64,000 bases of DNA from Solanum dulcamara (Eukaryota > Streptophyta > Magnoliopsida > Solanales > Solanaceae), in the NCBI RefSeq assembly GCF_947179165.1, contig NC_077247.1, positions 47,784,935 to 47,848,934 of the forward strand, written 5' to 3'. A program made the position numbers and the translations under genes. The notes beneath the pieces were generated by a model. The model searched no databases. It worked only from the letters and a program-made list of their open reading frames with translations, and was not told the origin of the DNA. Shown here one piece after another: positions 1 through 11,144 of this stretch (position 1 is its first letter; every line of letters starts with the position of its first letter).

Positions 1-662
1 TTGGGAAGCTGATTTATTTGAATCACCAGACCTGATATATATTTTGCTGTTCAGGTTCTTAGTCAATTTATGCAACACCTCAAAAGGTCACATTGGCAGC
101 ACCGAGAGTCCTCAAATACTTAAAGAAAGCACCTAGGCAAGGGGTGTTGCTGAAGATAGGATCAATTATAAATCTAACAGCCTTCTGTGATTTAGAATGG
201 GGCAGCTTGTCTCAATACTAGAAGATCAGTTACAGGATATGTAATCCAACTTGGTGAGTCTCTAATCTTATGAAAATTAAAAAAACAACACACAGTGAGC
301 AGAAATTCAGCAGAAGAAGAGTATAGGAGTATGGCAGGAGCGGTGGAAGAAATCATTTGGTTGGTTGGATTGCTCAAAGATCTAATGGTGGACATCATCA
401 TACCAGTTAGACGTTGCTCTGACAGCAAAGCAGCCGTGCAAATTGCCTCCAATCCAATTTTTTCATGAAAGAACCAAACATATCGAAATAGATTGTCATT
501 TTGTGAGAGAAAAGCTCAAGGATAGTTTGATTAATCCAGAGTATGTTGGGATCAAATCTCAATTAGCAGACTTGCTTACAAAAGGCTTGGGGATAGTACA
601 ACACCAGTTTCTTTTTTCCAAGCAAGGAGTTCTTGATGTCTTCCATCCTTGCTTGAGGGGAG
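1..662 (+). pseudogene. Copia RT/RNase H fragment (decayed)
   Basis: Translating in several frames gives the end of a Ty1/copia polyprotein. There is a TRPDI-like RT tail near 25-45, then RNase H text (RRSVTGY, SAEEEYRSMA) near 215-330. From 443 the conserved C-terminal block FHERTKHIEIDCHFVRE leads to QLADLLTKGLG. Stops and frameshifts break the reading frame, so it is not functional. The 5' part lies outside the window. A purine-rich stretch (gaggggag, about 655-662) sits directly before the LTR, as expected for a polypurine tract. The C-terminal block resembles that of the intact Copia at 31779-37090, but the LTRs differ, so it is a related, older family. Confidence 0.85.
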
Positions 663-932
663 TATTAAATCTAGCTAAAGTGTAGAATTATATAGCTGGA
701 TATTAGCTGTCAAATAGTTAGTTGTAACTAACTATAATGTTAAGAGTCTGTTATGAATTAGTTACTGAATCTAACAACAGTCACTGTATAAATATCCCTT
801 CAGTGTGGCTTTAGCAAGATACACACAAAAAATATCTTTTCCCTCTTCGTTAGAAAACTCTCTGTAGTGTTGTTCAATGTTGTTGAAGCTCAGTTGAGCT
901 GCCTTTTAGCTGTAAATTGACAGATTCTAACA
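663..932 (+). repeat. 3' LTR of the Copia fragment
   Basis: The LTR begins TATTA (a probable mutated TGTTA), directly after the polypurine tract, and ends TAACA at 932. This gives about 270 bp with short inverted ends. A TATA box (TATAAATA) lies at 786-793. No second LTR is in the window, so the boundaries rest on the ends and on the tract position. Confidence 0.65.
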
Positions 933-1714
933 ATATAATACGATTAAATAAAGACTTGCTTGTAAATCAAGTAGTGAGAAAGAATGACGGGCATTTTCTC
1001 ATGAAATTTCACGATCACTCAATATGAACTTAGGAATAAAGTTTTTCCATTTAATAATTGACTATTGAAGGATCTTTCCTTTTCACCTTTACTTTAATGG
1101 TTCATATTTAATAATTGTCCCACAACAATTCTGTAAAATCTTAAATATTGGGTTCGTTTCGCATTCTTGTGCCCCACAATCTTGTTAATTTGTTGAGATG
1201 ATCCCTTGCTTAATTATTGGTGAAACCAGCCAGTAATATGCCATACAGTTGGAATTTTGGGACACACAAAGGCACTTGGTAGATATTCACTACTACCCCC
1301 TCCGATATATGTGGGCGACTTAACACCTTCCGACACGTTCGGGCTGTTACCTATGTTATGTTATTATATTATATTGTGTTGTGAGTTTAAATATAACGTT
1401 TAATTTAAATATTTTTACTTAAATTATATTGTATCGTAAAATTCATCGTTAGATTACTATATGTAAAGTCTTATTTTATGTAACAATTCATTTGATGTGA
1501 TTGGATCGTTACCTTATTATTCTTATCAAATTTGTCTTTAATAATCATATTTTAGTTTTTTACCTTACCTTTTTATAGTAGCTTTCTATCTTGCTTGTAC
1601 CATATGTATTTTTTCTTGTAACAGTTCAAATTGTTGATGTGAGACATTATATTATGTAATGACGGAAAATAATACAATCAATTCAAACATTGCATTCATT
1701 ATAACAATACAATT
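933..1714. other. intergenic, no gene seen
   Basis: AT-rich sequence without an open frame of coding character. A slightly GC-richer patch near 1290-1345 was read in all frames and not recognised. Confidence 0.5.
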
Positions 1715-2454
1715 TGTTGGTGTAATATACCACAAATACAATAATTACAACTGAAAATAAAATGATAAAAATGAATAAAAAATATATTCAGGCTAAGACG
1801 CGGATATCTCGCTTTCTTTAAGGAGATTCAAGCCCACTGCGACATAATCTACACCGATTCGGCAATATATCTCTTGACTTGTCCCCTCCATGATACAACA
1901 ACCTAACAATGTCGTATAACTCAAACAACTCTGAATTAGTTGAAGAGTCCAAAGCTCCACAAAAAGAACACCACCTTCCTTCAACATATAATTATTCTCT
2001 TTTGTATAGTGAATTAGTTGAAAACTTATAATATTTTTATTTCTCTCAACTCTCTCTTTCTATGCACTAACTTCACTACACACTACAATATTTTTTTACA
2101 CTTCTCATTTTTCTTGCATTCACTTCTCAAAGGAAGAAATACCACTATTTATAAGTGAAGAATTCTTTCTTGTCTTCAATAAAAATAAAATAGACAATAA
2201 TGTAGGTAAATGAATGGAGGAATTACGCCTTGGAGGTTACATGAGTTACAAAGCATAATAAGGTAGAACATAACTTAGTGGGTACATAAGTTACACCAAA
2301 AACAATTGACCACATTCTTATCAATTTATATCCACTAAAATAATGCACTTTAATATTAAAATTTAATATTAAAATGTCATGCTCCAACACAATTTGATAC
2401 AAACAACACAATATTATTCTTACGGTATATTGCATTATAAAACAATACATAACA
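1715..2454 (-). repeat. probable LTR remnant (minus strand)
   Basis: On the minus strand the sequence starts TGTTATG at 2454 after a purine stretch (GGAGGA). It has a good TATA box (TATAAATAG, plus 2145-2153) and then a leader of short A/G-rich runs, the layout of an LTR U3-R-U5. The far end near 1715 (CCAACA) is uncertain, and no primer-binding site or partner LTR was found. An open frame at 1793-1987 (minus) lies in the presumed R/U5 part and is taken as incidental. A host promoter with a short transcript is the alternative. Confidence 0.4.
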
Positions 2455-2460
2455 ATCCTC

Positions 2461-5400
2461 CGACGTATTCTAATGTCATGTAAACATTAACATTTCTTCT
2501 ATTCACATGTTTGATCTTACATATTTCAATCTTTCTCAAAACTTACACAACTACTGGAAAAATAAAACAAACAGTAGCTACGTACGTCATGCTTATTCAT
2601 CAAACGGAAAAATTAAGAAAGAATAAAACAAGTACTAAAAATACCATAACAGGGTTTCATTTCCACAGTGGGGGAAAAAAAAATTCAAATATGTTCATGT
2701 ATATATTTTTTTCACGTGATGTATATTGCTCTAAACATATATTGCAGGTCACAAGTACTTGTTTATTTTCATCAATCCTTAAAAGTAATATTGAAAAGAA
2801 ATATTTTAACAAGTCCACTATCCAAAACAAGTTAATTATGACGTACGTACATATTTTTATAAGTATTATTTAGGGTTGGCCTTCCCTGTTGTTTTGGGTG
2901 GGGTGCGGGCCTTGACTTTAAAAGAGCAAGATATGGATAACTTTGTGGTTACCATATATATTGTGGAATCTTTTCATGTGACTGAGACCCTCATTGTCAT
3001 TGATGTCTATCTAAACTTTGTACAGCATCTTTGTGAAAGTTATGAAAAAAATTATTACTATCGTAATTTATACTCACCTCAATTAATTTTATAAACTATT
3101 TATAATTTTTATATTAATAAATATCAGATAATTATATTCATCAATTTAAATATATATGTCCTGATATTTAAACTTATGACCTAATAATTGTCATCTACTT
3201 CATTATATCATCACTAAGTCATACACTTAAAGGCCATTGTATAAATTATACTCTCTCTATATATACAGAGAGATTGTTACACAACAGCAACGCGAAGACA
3301 ATATTTTCACTAAAAGTTAAAGTATAATTTATATACCTCAAAAGGATTCAACATATGTAATATTTATGCATACAAATATTATTTTAAACTTATTTTGTTA
3401 TGGAGATATTCAAAATAAAAAAAAAGTACAAGAAGTTACAATTTTCTCGTATCAATTTGATGATAATATATTCTAGAATATTAATTAAAATTTACATTAT
3501 TTAACTCTCCAAAAAAAATATGACAAATAATTTAAAACGAAGGCGGTAAAAGAAGGGGAAAAAAAAGGACAGATAAGTGTAAAGTCGAAAATCTTAGAAC
3601 AAAGGCTGGGTGAAGGATTTTTCTTTACTTTTTTGCAACCCGCTAACGTGTTGTTATCTTATATATCCTTTACCCACACTCTCCCAAAAATTCATATTCA
3701 TCCAAAGTTGAAAGTTATTTCCTCCCTTTACCATCCCCAGGAAAATTTCGACAAGGATTAATTTAATTTAGTCTGTTAAGTTGATTAATTTCAAATTCAG
3801 TCAAGTGATAATTAACGTTGGCAAAACTTTGTAATTTTGACCATATAAAAAAGACAACAACTACATACAAAGATATACATATAATTTGAGATTAAATTTG
3901 ATTGAGAACAAACAAAAAAATAAAAATTTTTATATTATCAAGTCGACTAAAAACCTGCCAGCTCCAATTTTAGCTTCATAGTATCGGCAAAGACAAGTTG
4001 TCTGGACTAATTAGCTAGGATACATGAAATTACTGATTTAAAATAAATTTGTTTACATCTTAAAATTCAAAATATACCACATAAATCAAGGACGAGGATT
4101 ATTATTTATTTTGGACCTTCGACCTTCTGAGCCTCATTGAAGTGGTGAGATTTTTTATGATGATAGAAATTACAGATCTTGTTCACATTAATATATTAAT
4201 GTTGGTGCACTTTAATTTTAATTTCCCCACAAGTCGTGTTAAGCTAGCACGCTTTAACATTGTGTAATGGTTGATGATATCAGCATTGACACGCAATTCC
4301 ATTGCGTAATTGGAGTGAGATCAGATCACCAATATATATTTATATGTAGTATTCTATATAGGATTCTATTTTATGGGAGGGGAGCAAAAGGGGGTCGGTC
4401 CCTGAATGAGAGGAAAAACAAAGACGACATGTCATGTTTCTCACAATTAAAAACCATTGGAATTAGCTCCAAACTTGGTCGCTGATTTGTGTCTATTTTG
4501 CTGCTAGGTAAATACAATTTATCATTAATTCGTTGCTAAATAGAATTAACGATAAATTTTATTATTTAGCTATAAAATTTATTCGTTTTTTAATTTAACT
4601 TATTTAAAATAATGTATATTATATCATGATAACATATTAAAGTTGTGTGATATAATTGAAGTGAGAATATATTTCAATTATATATACCTCATTTTTAATG
4701 AAATAGTAAGTGCACGTTGCAAATTAGAGAAACCTTTTTTTATTAAAAAAAAAAAAAGTAAAAGCAAATGTGAATTAGTATTAATTTTCATCATGAAATA
4801 ATGACTCCACCTTAATCATGTTCACTCATTTTTCTAGAGACAACGAGATAAGGTGATATACTCAGCTCCAATGTTTGCACTCATCCGTCAATGTTAGTTG
4901 ACACTTTTTATTTTTTACGATGTTTAAAAAATTATAAAGATGATTAATTTTATACTTATATTAATGAACATCAAGATAATTTATAAAAAATATGTTTAAT
5001 AACATAAAATATAAATATCATTGGAATAGATACAAAGTCATTAATAAAACTCTTGAATTATTATTTTTTGGAACTTCCAAATTTGTTTAAGTTTTCAAAA
5101 AGTATCATTTGTAGAGATAAAATAATAATAAAATAATTAATTTTATCTTCATATAGTAATTGAGTACTTTGAAACATGTATTTTTAATAAGATGACCAAG
5201 TAATATGAAATGGATAGAGTAAATTAAATTTATTTTGTTCACACCTTAGGTTATAAAAACATGTGTGAACGGAGGGAGCAAATTAAATCATCTTATTAGT
5301 TGCTTTCACCTTGAAATAAGATGATTTAATGATTTAAATTTGTTTTTATTGACACTTGACACTTCACAATTATTTCTTATAATGACCCATGTAAATATTT

Positions 5401-5492
5401 TTTACATTATTAATACATAAACTTAAATATTGTAAATATTAGTATAAAGTGTTCACGAAAAATGAAATATCAAACCTAATCCAAGAAAATCA
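2461..5492. other. intergenic, AT-rich, no gene seen
   Basis: Only short spurious frames occur. Near 3655-3690 there is a TATA-like string followed by a C-rich leader-like stretch, but no open frame follows. A Stowaway-like end (ggagggag) lies near 5271-5278 without a convincing partner. Confidence 0.5.
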
Positions 5493-5498
5493 AACCAC

Positions 5499-6182
5499 AG
5501 GATGTTCACGATTTGGATTAAAATCGATCCAAATTGAAAAATCAAATCAAACTGGTCAAATAAATCAATTTTTTATTTGGTCTGATTTGGTTTATATTTT
5601 TAAAAATCGATAATATTTGGTTTGGTTTTAATTTTGTTAAAAGAAAACCAAAGAAATAATTGAACCGAACCGATAAATTATATACATATTTTTTTATATT
5701 AATATATACATAATGTATTATTTTTTATGAACACTTTTTATGCAAAAAATGCAGCACACTAATTTAAAATAGTAATATATGCTGCATCTTTTGTTTGTAC
5801 AACAATATCATTAGCTAACGTATTATTCAGTAAGTTTATATTATTTAGTACATTAAATTAACTAATAATATAAGCAGAAAGTTAAACATAGTTAAAATTC
5901 TTGTATAAGAATTATAAGATCCAAAATGGCACGAAGATAATTATTATTTTTTGAATGAATTATTGTCTTTTTTTCTCTTTTGAATGAATCGTTTCTTTTA
6001 TTTTTGTGTATGATTAATAACCGAATAACCAAACCAAACCAAACGGAAATCGATAATAACCAAACCGATGAATGTATATTTTATTTTGTTTGATTTGGTT
6101 TTAATTATAATTTTAAAATCGATTAAATTGATTTGATTTTGATTTTGATCAATAACTGACTCAAATCGATCCGTGAACCCCT
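5499..6182 (+). mobile_element. hAT-type MITE, copy A
   Basis: Non-autonomous DNA element of about 684 bp. Its ends are inverted repeats around a TTCACG core (left GATGTTCACG, right CGTGAACCCCT), followed by arms rich in aaccaaaccgaa-type strings. It is flanked by AACCAC at 5493-5498 and 6183-6188, extendable to about 8 bp with mismatches. Central landmarks (ATTCTTGTATAAGAATTATA near 5897-5916) recur in reverse orientation in copy B at 20413-21633. Copy B has a clean 8-bp duplication, which supports the hAT superfamily. No transposase is present. Confidence 0.75.
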
Positions 6183-6910
6183 AACCACGACTAGTGTTAA
6201 TTTATTTATTTATTCGTTGTGTCGTGTGCTTTTAGAGTAGTTGAATAATATGTTTTGTTTTGCCAAATTTCACATGACTCATCACTATCACTGATCTACC
6301 GGGCTAATTTTTTTAGTTTGTCGTGGAGAACTACACGCCTAATTGGCTATGTATTATTCAGATATCTATTGAGAAATTCTTTAATTAATTACTCGTAAAA
6401 TAACATATAGGGAAGTCTCTGATATATTCTGAATAACAAAAATGACTTATTCCTTTTCAGTTGACCTAGAAGTCTTTAATTAATTACTCGTACAATAAGT
6501 ATAGGTAAACTTAAAATATTGTTTAAAATGTAGAAAAAGATGATCCAATATGAAAAGAATTTCATAATTAGGCAGATATTGGCACAGTATATTGGATGCT
6601 TTCCCATTAGTTCAGACATGGTCAAGAAAAAAGTGACATGTGGGACCAAAAATGAGAAATAGTGAGAACCCTACCATACGATTTTATCATCTTTTTTTAT
6701 CTCCAGATAATCATATCTTCTTGTATTCTCCTGCACTTATTGCCTTTCGCTTTCAACTTATAACTCAACTTTAATTAGATTCCTCTTTCTCTGTTTCAAG
6801 TCTCCAACAAATTACTATTATATATGTGTGTATATATATTATAGTAGCGCTATCGAATTAATTATTTCTTATAGTCGTCGATCTTGTTATTTTCCAAGTT
6901 TGTTGGAGAG
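6183..6910 (+). promoter_or_regulatory. 5' flank of the bHLH gene
   Basis: This is the upstream region of the bHLH gene. A TATA-like tract (tatatatgtgtgtatatatatt) lies at about 6819-6841, some 70-90 bp before the ATG. W-box cores are present as TTGACC near 6461 and as GGTCAA near 6620. Whether they are used cannot be told from sequence. Confidence 0.4.
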
Positions 6911-8777
6911 ATGGAGCAGCAGTACTGTTGTAACAAAACTAGTTCCTCATCATCATGTAAAGCAGCTGATAGAAAGACAATTGAGAAAAACAGAAGAAAT
7001 CAAATGAAGGATCTCTATATGAAGCTCAATTCACTTGTGCATCGTGATCAACATTCTAAGGTTTCTTTTCTATTTTTTCTAGTATTCGATCTACTATACA
7101 TGTTATTTGTCGAACTCATGTGGTGGAGCCATAAATTTAGGTAAGGGTGTGCAAATTTTCTTCTGTTTATATCAAGGGTGCGCAAAATTAAAAATACCTA
7201 TACTCTTAATAAGTAACATTTAATCTTTGTATACCGCATGATTAATTTTCATAGAAGAGTGTTTTTTTTTTGGAACCCAAGGATAGCCACTACAATTTCT
7301 TCCACAACCTCTGTCCTTCAGGTGAGTACTTTGTGAGCACTGGGTAAACCCTCAACTGTGTAATAACCTACAAACCACACAGGTGATGTAAACCGCATTA
7401 TGCAAGCACTATGCGATAGGCTCGATTCGGAAGGCATTAAAGGGGATCGATCCCGGATCATCCGTGTGGATAACTACCCTTCAAACCAACTGAGCCATCC
7501 TTTCAAACCACCCTTCACCTAAGGTGGCTATGCCCATGTCTAACTTGATCTCCTCTTCCCAAAAGATAAATCTGATTTGGCGCTTGTTCGGGTTCATATA
7601 TTGAGATCTACTAGATATCCTCATCATATTACTTGTCGAAACAAGACTAATTGTTAGAATGATAAATCATTATAAGTCATGTTTTCTTTTTTGATACAAA
7701 TTAAATGAAAAATATGAAACTGCACTTGCTCAATACTAACATTAATCTTCTTTAACAAAATTATTACTATTTTTTTTCAAACGAGGTATATATTTGGAAT
7801 TTAATTTGTCCATTTGTTATAAATATTATTTCTCTGTTCATCTATATATACTGAAAAAACAAATAATTCGATTTGAAGCCCAAAGTTGATCATACCAATC
7901 AAATGTCTATTGTATTTGAACCGTATAAAATAGTAACACACCTATAAGCAGTGTGGCATCCGGAACCTTCAAATCTCTGACCACTAACATATACTAATTA
8001 ACAAAATGTTGAGGTAGTTATTTGGGGTTTAATTTGCAGGAATTTTCTTCACTGCCAGATCAACTGGAAGAAGCAGCGAATTACATAAAGAAAATGCAGA
8101 TAGATTTGGAGAAAATGAGACTGAGAAAAGAAAGCTTAACAGCAGCTGATCGTACTTTAAATTCAAATTCAAACTCAAGCAGTAATAATAATGGAAGAAT
8201 ATTGGAAAGGGCTTTGCCATTACCACATATTGAAATTCATAGTGTGAATTCAGCTCTAGAAATTCTTCTAATTACTGGATTAGATAATCAATTCATGTTC
8301 AACCATATCATCCGTATGCTTCATGAAGAGGGAGTACAAGTTATTAATGCAAGTTATACTCTCGTAGGTGACACCATCTTCCATTCCATACATTCTAAGG
8401 TACAACCTTTTTTCCCCCTACTTTAATTTAGTCCAACAATGGGTTAGCGTGTTCAACAGAATCCAATAATCTTGTGCCTGAGAAAAAAGAGTATGTATAT
8501 CTAAAAATTAATCATATCCATATGTATATCTAAAATTAATCATATCCATACGTACATAATTCAGAACTCAATATACCTTTCAACTAAAAATTAAGAGCGT
8601 ACGTCTAAATTCATAATTTGGCTCGTCGTATTTAGTTTGTGGATTGATGTGTTTGTTTTATAATGTTTTATAATGTATGGTTAGGAGGGAGAAAGTACAA
8701 CGTCGTCAGGAAACGGAGCTGCTTTAAGGATTATTTCAGAGAAATTAAAGCAGTTTGTGGGTGCAGCTGCTACCTAG
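6911..8777 (+). CDS. bHLH transcription factor, bHLH162-like
   Basis: Three coding exons, 6911-7060, 8040-8399 and 8685-8777, encode 200 residues. All introns are phase 0 with GT-AG borders. The first ATG that leaves a short N-terminus before the domain is at 6911. Residues 20-50 hold the basic region and start of helix 1 (DRKTIEKNRRNQM). E25, R28 and R29 of the E-box-contacting set are present, while the usual His is absent. Helix 2 opens exon 2 (SLPDQLEEAANYIKKMQ). An ACT-like C-terminal half follows (EIHSVNSALEILL, then LHEEGVQVINASYT). Length and layout match the short At4g20970/bHLH126-type group. It should act in the nucleus as a dimer, but targets are unknown. Intron 1 (979 bp) carries a SINE. 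Confidence 0.88.
7262..7500 (-). mobile_element. tRNA-derived SINE in bHLH intron 1
   Basis: On the minus strand the unit begins GGATGGCTCAGTTGG, which contains a Pol III A box. About 35 bp on is a B-box-like GGGATCGATCC. A non-tRNA body follows, ending in an A tract of 10 (plus-strand T run 7262-7271). This is the head-body-tail layout of a tRNA-derived SINE, inserted antisense to the gene. No clear target duplication was found, so it is old or one end is misplaced. Confidence 0.7.
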
Positions 8778-9685
8778 CAATCAACCAACTAATGTTTTAT
8801 TTTTTGGGGCACGTGTTAAATTATGTAAGATAGATGCTTTAGTACTTCGAAGGACAAAGTTTATTTCCTCCATGATGATTGAAGTTAGAATCTTGGATTT
8901 TCAGTTAGTTTCTTTCTCATGTTTGGTTGATCAAATATTTTTTTTAGAAAATAAGCTTATTAAAAATAAGAAAAATAACTTCTATCTTCGGTCCTCACCC
9001 ACCCAACATCTCTGATCCCCACCATATCACCCTCAACACCTTCGAATCCCCATTCTCTATCCTATTCTGTCCACATAGAATGTTTTGTTGGATTACATAT
9101 AAGCTCTTGAGGAAAAAAAAATTCTTTTTTGATTACTTACCAAATATTAAAAAATAAATAAGAAATTCACTTATTTTTTTGTAAAACATTTTTCGTGGAG
9201 AATATTTTCAAACCTAACAAACACACCGTGTTCAAAATGTTCTCACACTACTTTCTTGAACTTGTGTTGGGGGTGCTTATTTACAGTAATAAACAGAGCT
9301 TGTTACTTATATGGTGTTTCCAAATGTGGTAGATTTGACATAAACAAATAATATATATTTTTTTTTCTAATAAGTAATTTAAATTTTAGATAAGATGATC
9401 ACAGTTTAGACTGAATTTCTGAATTCAACTTTCTTACTATCTATCACTTAGTAGTATGTTAGTGTAGATAAATTAAAATCCTGTGAAGATATTTTTTTAA
9501 GGTAAATAAGAAAAATAAAATAAAATAATATATATATCACGAAAAGAACTTAATATGCATCATTATATATGAGTGGCAGAGCATCTTAATTGTTTGTTAG
9601 GAATTTTATCGGGATAAGTATATGAGTAATTTATTACAATCATTTGATTTTACAAGTGATCTTTTCAGCCTAATAAAAAAAATTC
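8778..9685. other. bHLH 3' region and intergenic
   Basis: It holds the 3' UTR of the bHLH gene and then AT-rich sequence. A pyrimidine-rich patch near 8995-9060 was not recognised. No gene is seen. Confidence 0.5.
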
Positions 9686-9690
9686 CTACT

Positions 9691-9945
9691 TGATATAAAA
9701 TAAACTAAATCTAGCAATTTGAGACGGAGAGAATCTGAGAGAAGAAAGAACAAAAGAGAATTATCGTATGTATATTTTATACTAATATATTTTCTGTGTG
9801 TATCTTCTATATCAATTATGTCTCTATATATAGGCATAATTTAGTGGGCTGCCCATTTTCAGTGTCATACGATAATTCTCTTTTGTTCTTTTTTCTCTCA
9901 GATTCTCTCCGTCTCAAATTGCTAAATTTAGTTTATTTTATAACA
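9691..9945. repeat. palindromic 5' LTR (inverted piece plus direct piece)
   Basis: 9691-9864 is the reverse complement of 3' LTR bases about 14994-15171. After one base (9865), 9866-9945 is a direct copy of the LTR's last 80 bp. The two 80-bp arms (9691-9770 and 9866-9945) can pair around a 95-bp loop. The outer end reads TGATA, the complement of the LTR 3' terminus TAACA with one change, so both element ends present an LTR 3' end. The sense U3 (promoter side) is missing. Confidence 0.85.
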
Positions 9946-10025
9946 CGTTATCAGCACGAGGCTCCGGCTATTGTTTCAAGGTAACAAAAAGTGGTAAGAA
10001 TTTTATTTAAATTTATTTTCATAAA

Positions 10026-11012
10026 ATGGCAAATATTTCAAAAATTGAATTTACTACTCTTAATATTTCTGGAAAAGACTACTCCTCATGGGCACTAAAT
10101 GTCGAAATTCATTTAGAATCAATGGTTCTGACAGACACCATTAAAGATGATAACCAGGCATTTAGTCAAGACCGTGTAAAAGTTATGATTTTCCTCCGCC
10201 ACCATCTTGACGAGGGTCTTAAATTACAATATCTGACATTAAAAGATCCTTTGAAATTGTGGAAAAATTTAAAAGAAAGGTATGACCACCTGAAGTTGGT
10301 CATGCTTCCACAAGCACGTCATGACTGGTTAAATCTGAGACTAATGGACTTTAAAAATATAACTGAATATAATTCTGCTTTATTTCGAATTATAGCTCAG
10401 TTAACTTTATGCGGAGATGAAATCACATAACAAGATAAACTTGAAAAAACATACTCCACATTTCCACCCGCGAATATGCTCCTACAGCAGCAATATCGCG
10501 AAAAAGGCTTTACAAAATATTCTGAATTATTATCTCACTTACTTATTGCTGAACGTCATAATGAATTATTAATGAAAAATCATGATAGTCGGTCCGTTGG
10601 TTCTTTGCCACTCCCTGAAGTGAATCAGGCAAATTCTAACCAACGAGAAAGAGGCCATGGCCCCAGTCGTGGTCGTGGTCGTAGTCAAAGAAGAAATTTT
10701 AATCATGATGCTCGGCTGGCATCGAGAAATAACCAGCAATATAAAAGGCAGGGTAAAAAGCCAGAAGCTTTACCGAAGAATAATTCAGAAATAATATGTC
10801 ATAGATATGGAGGTGTGGGGCGCTAGTCGCAGATTTGCCGATCGTCAAAACGTCTCGTTCAGCTATATCATGCATCGTTAAAGAGGGCAGAAAATAATCC
10901 AGAGACAAATTTTATCTCTGAGGACAATATTGAGCCCATGCATCTGGATGTAGCTGATTTCTTTAATTTTCCAGAAGTAAATATGAATGTTGATAAGCCC
11001 GATAATATTTAA
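10026..11012 (+). pseudogene. Copia gag, two premature stops
   Basis: A frame of 329 codons starts MANISKIEFTTLNISG, the conserved start of plant Copia Gag. It continues through the capsid-like region (YSSWALNVEIHLE, LWKNLKERYDHLK). An in-frame TAA at 10428-10430 and a TAG at 10824-10826 interrupt it. The zinc knuckle reads CHRYGGVGR then stop then SQIC, so the second Cys and the His of CX2CX4HX4C are lost. It ends at TAA 11010-11012. Gag would form the virus-like particle. This copy is inactive. Confidence 0.88.
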
Positions 11013-11144
11013 ACAATTCTCTTTGTTGTTGTATGTATTAAATATTATGTTTGTATTTTTCTAGATCTATGTAATAAAATAAAATTTTGTATAATAAATT
11101 ATGTATTAATTATAATATTTACTTTCTTTCTTTGTGAAGAAAAT

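Noticed and set aside
1793..1987. 64-codon minus-strand frame
   Set aside because: It lies in the leader part of an LTR-like region and has no recognised homology. Kept only as part of that region.
3640..3700. Promoter-like TATA region
   Set aside because: No open frame or recognisable RNA follows within 2 kb.
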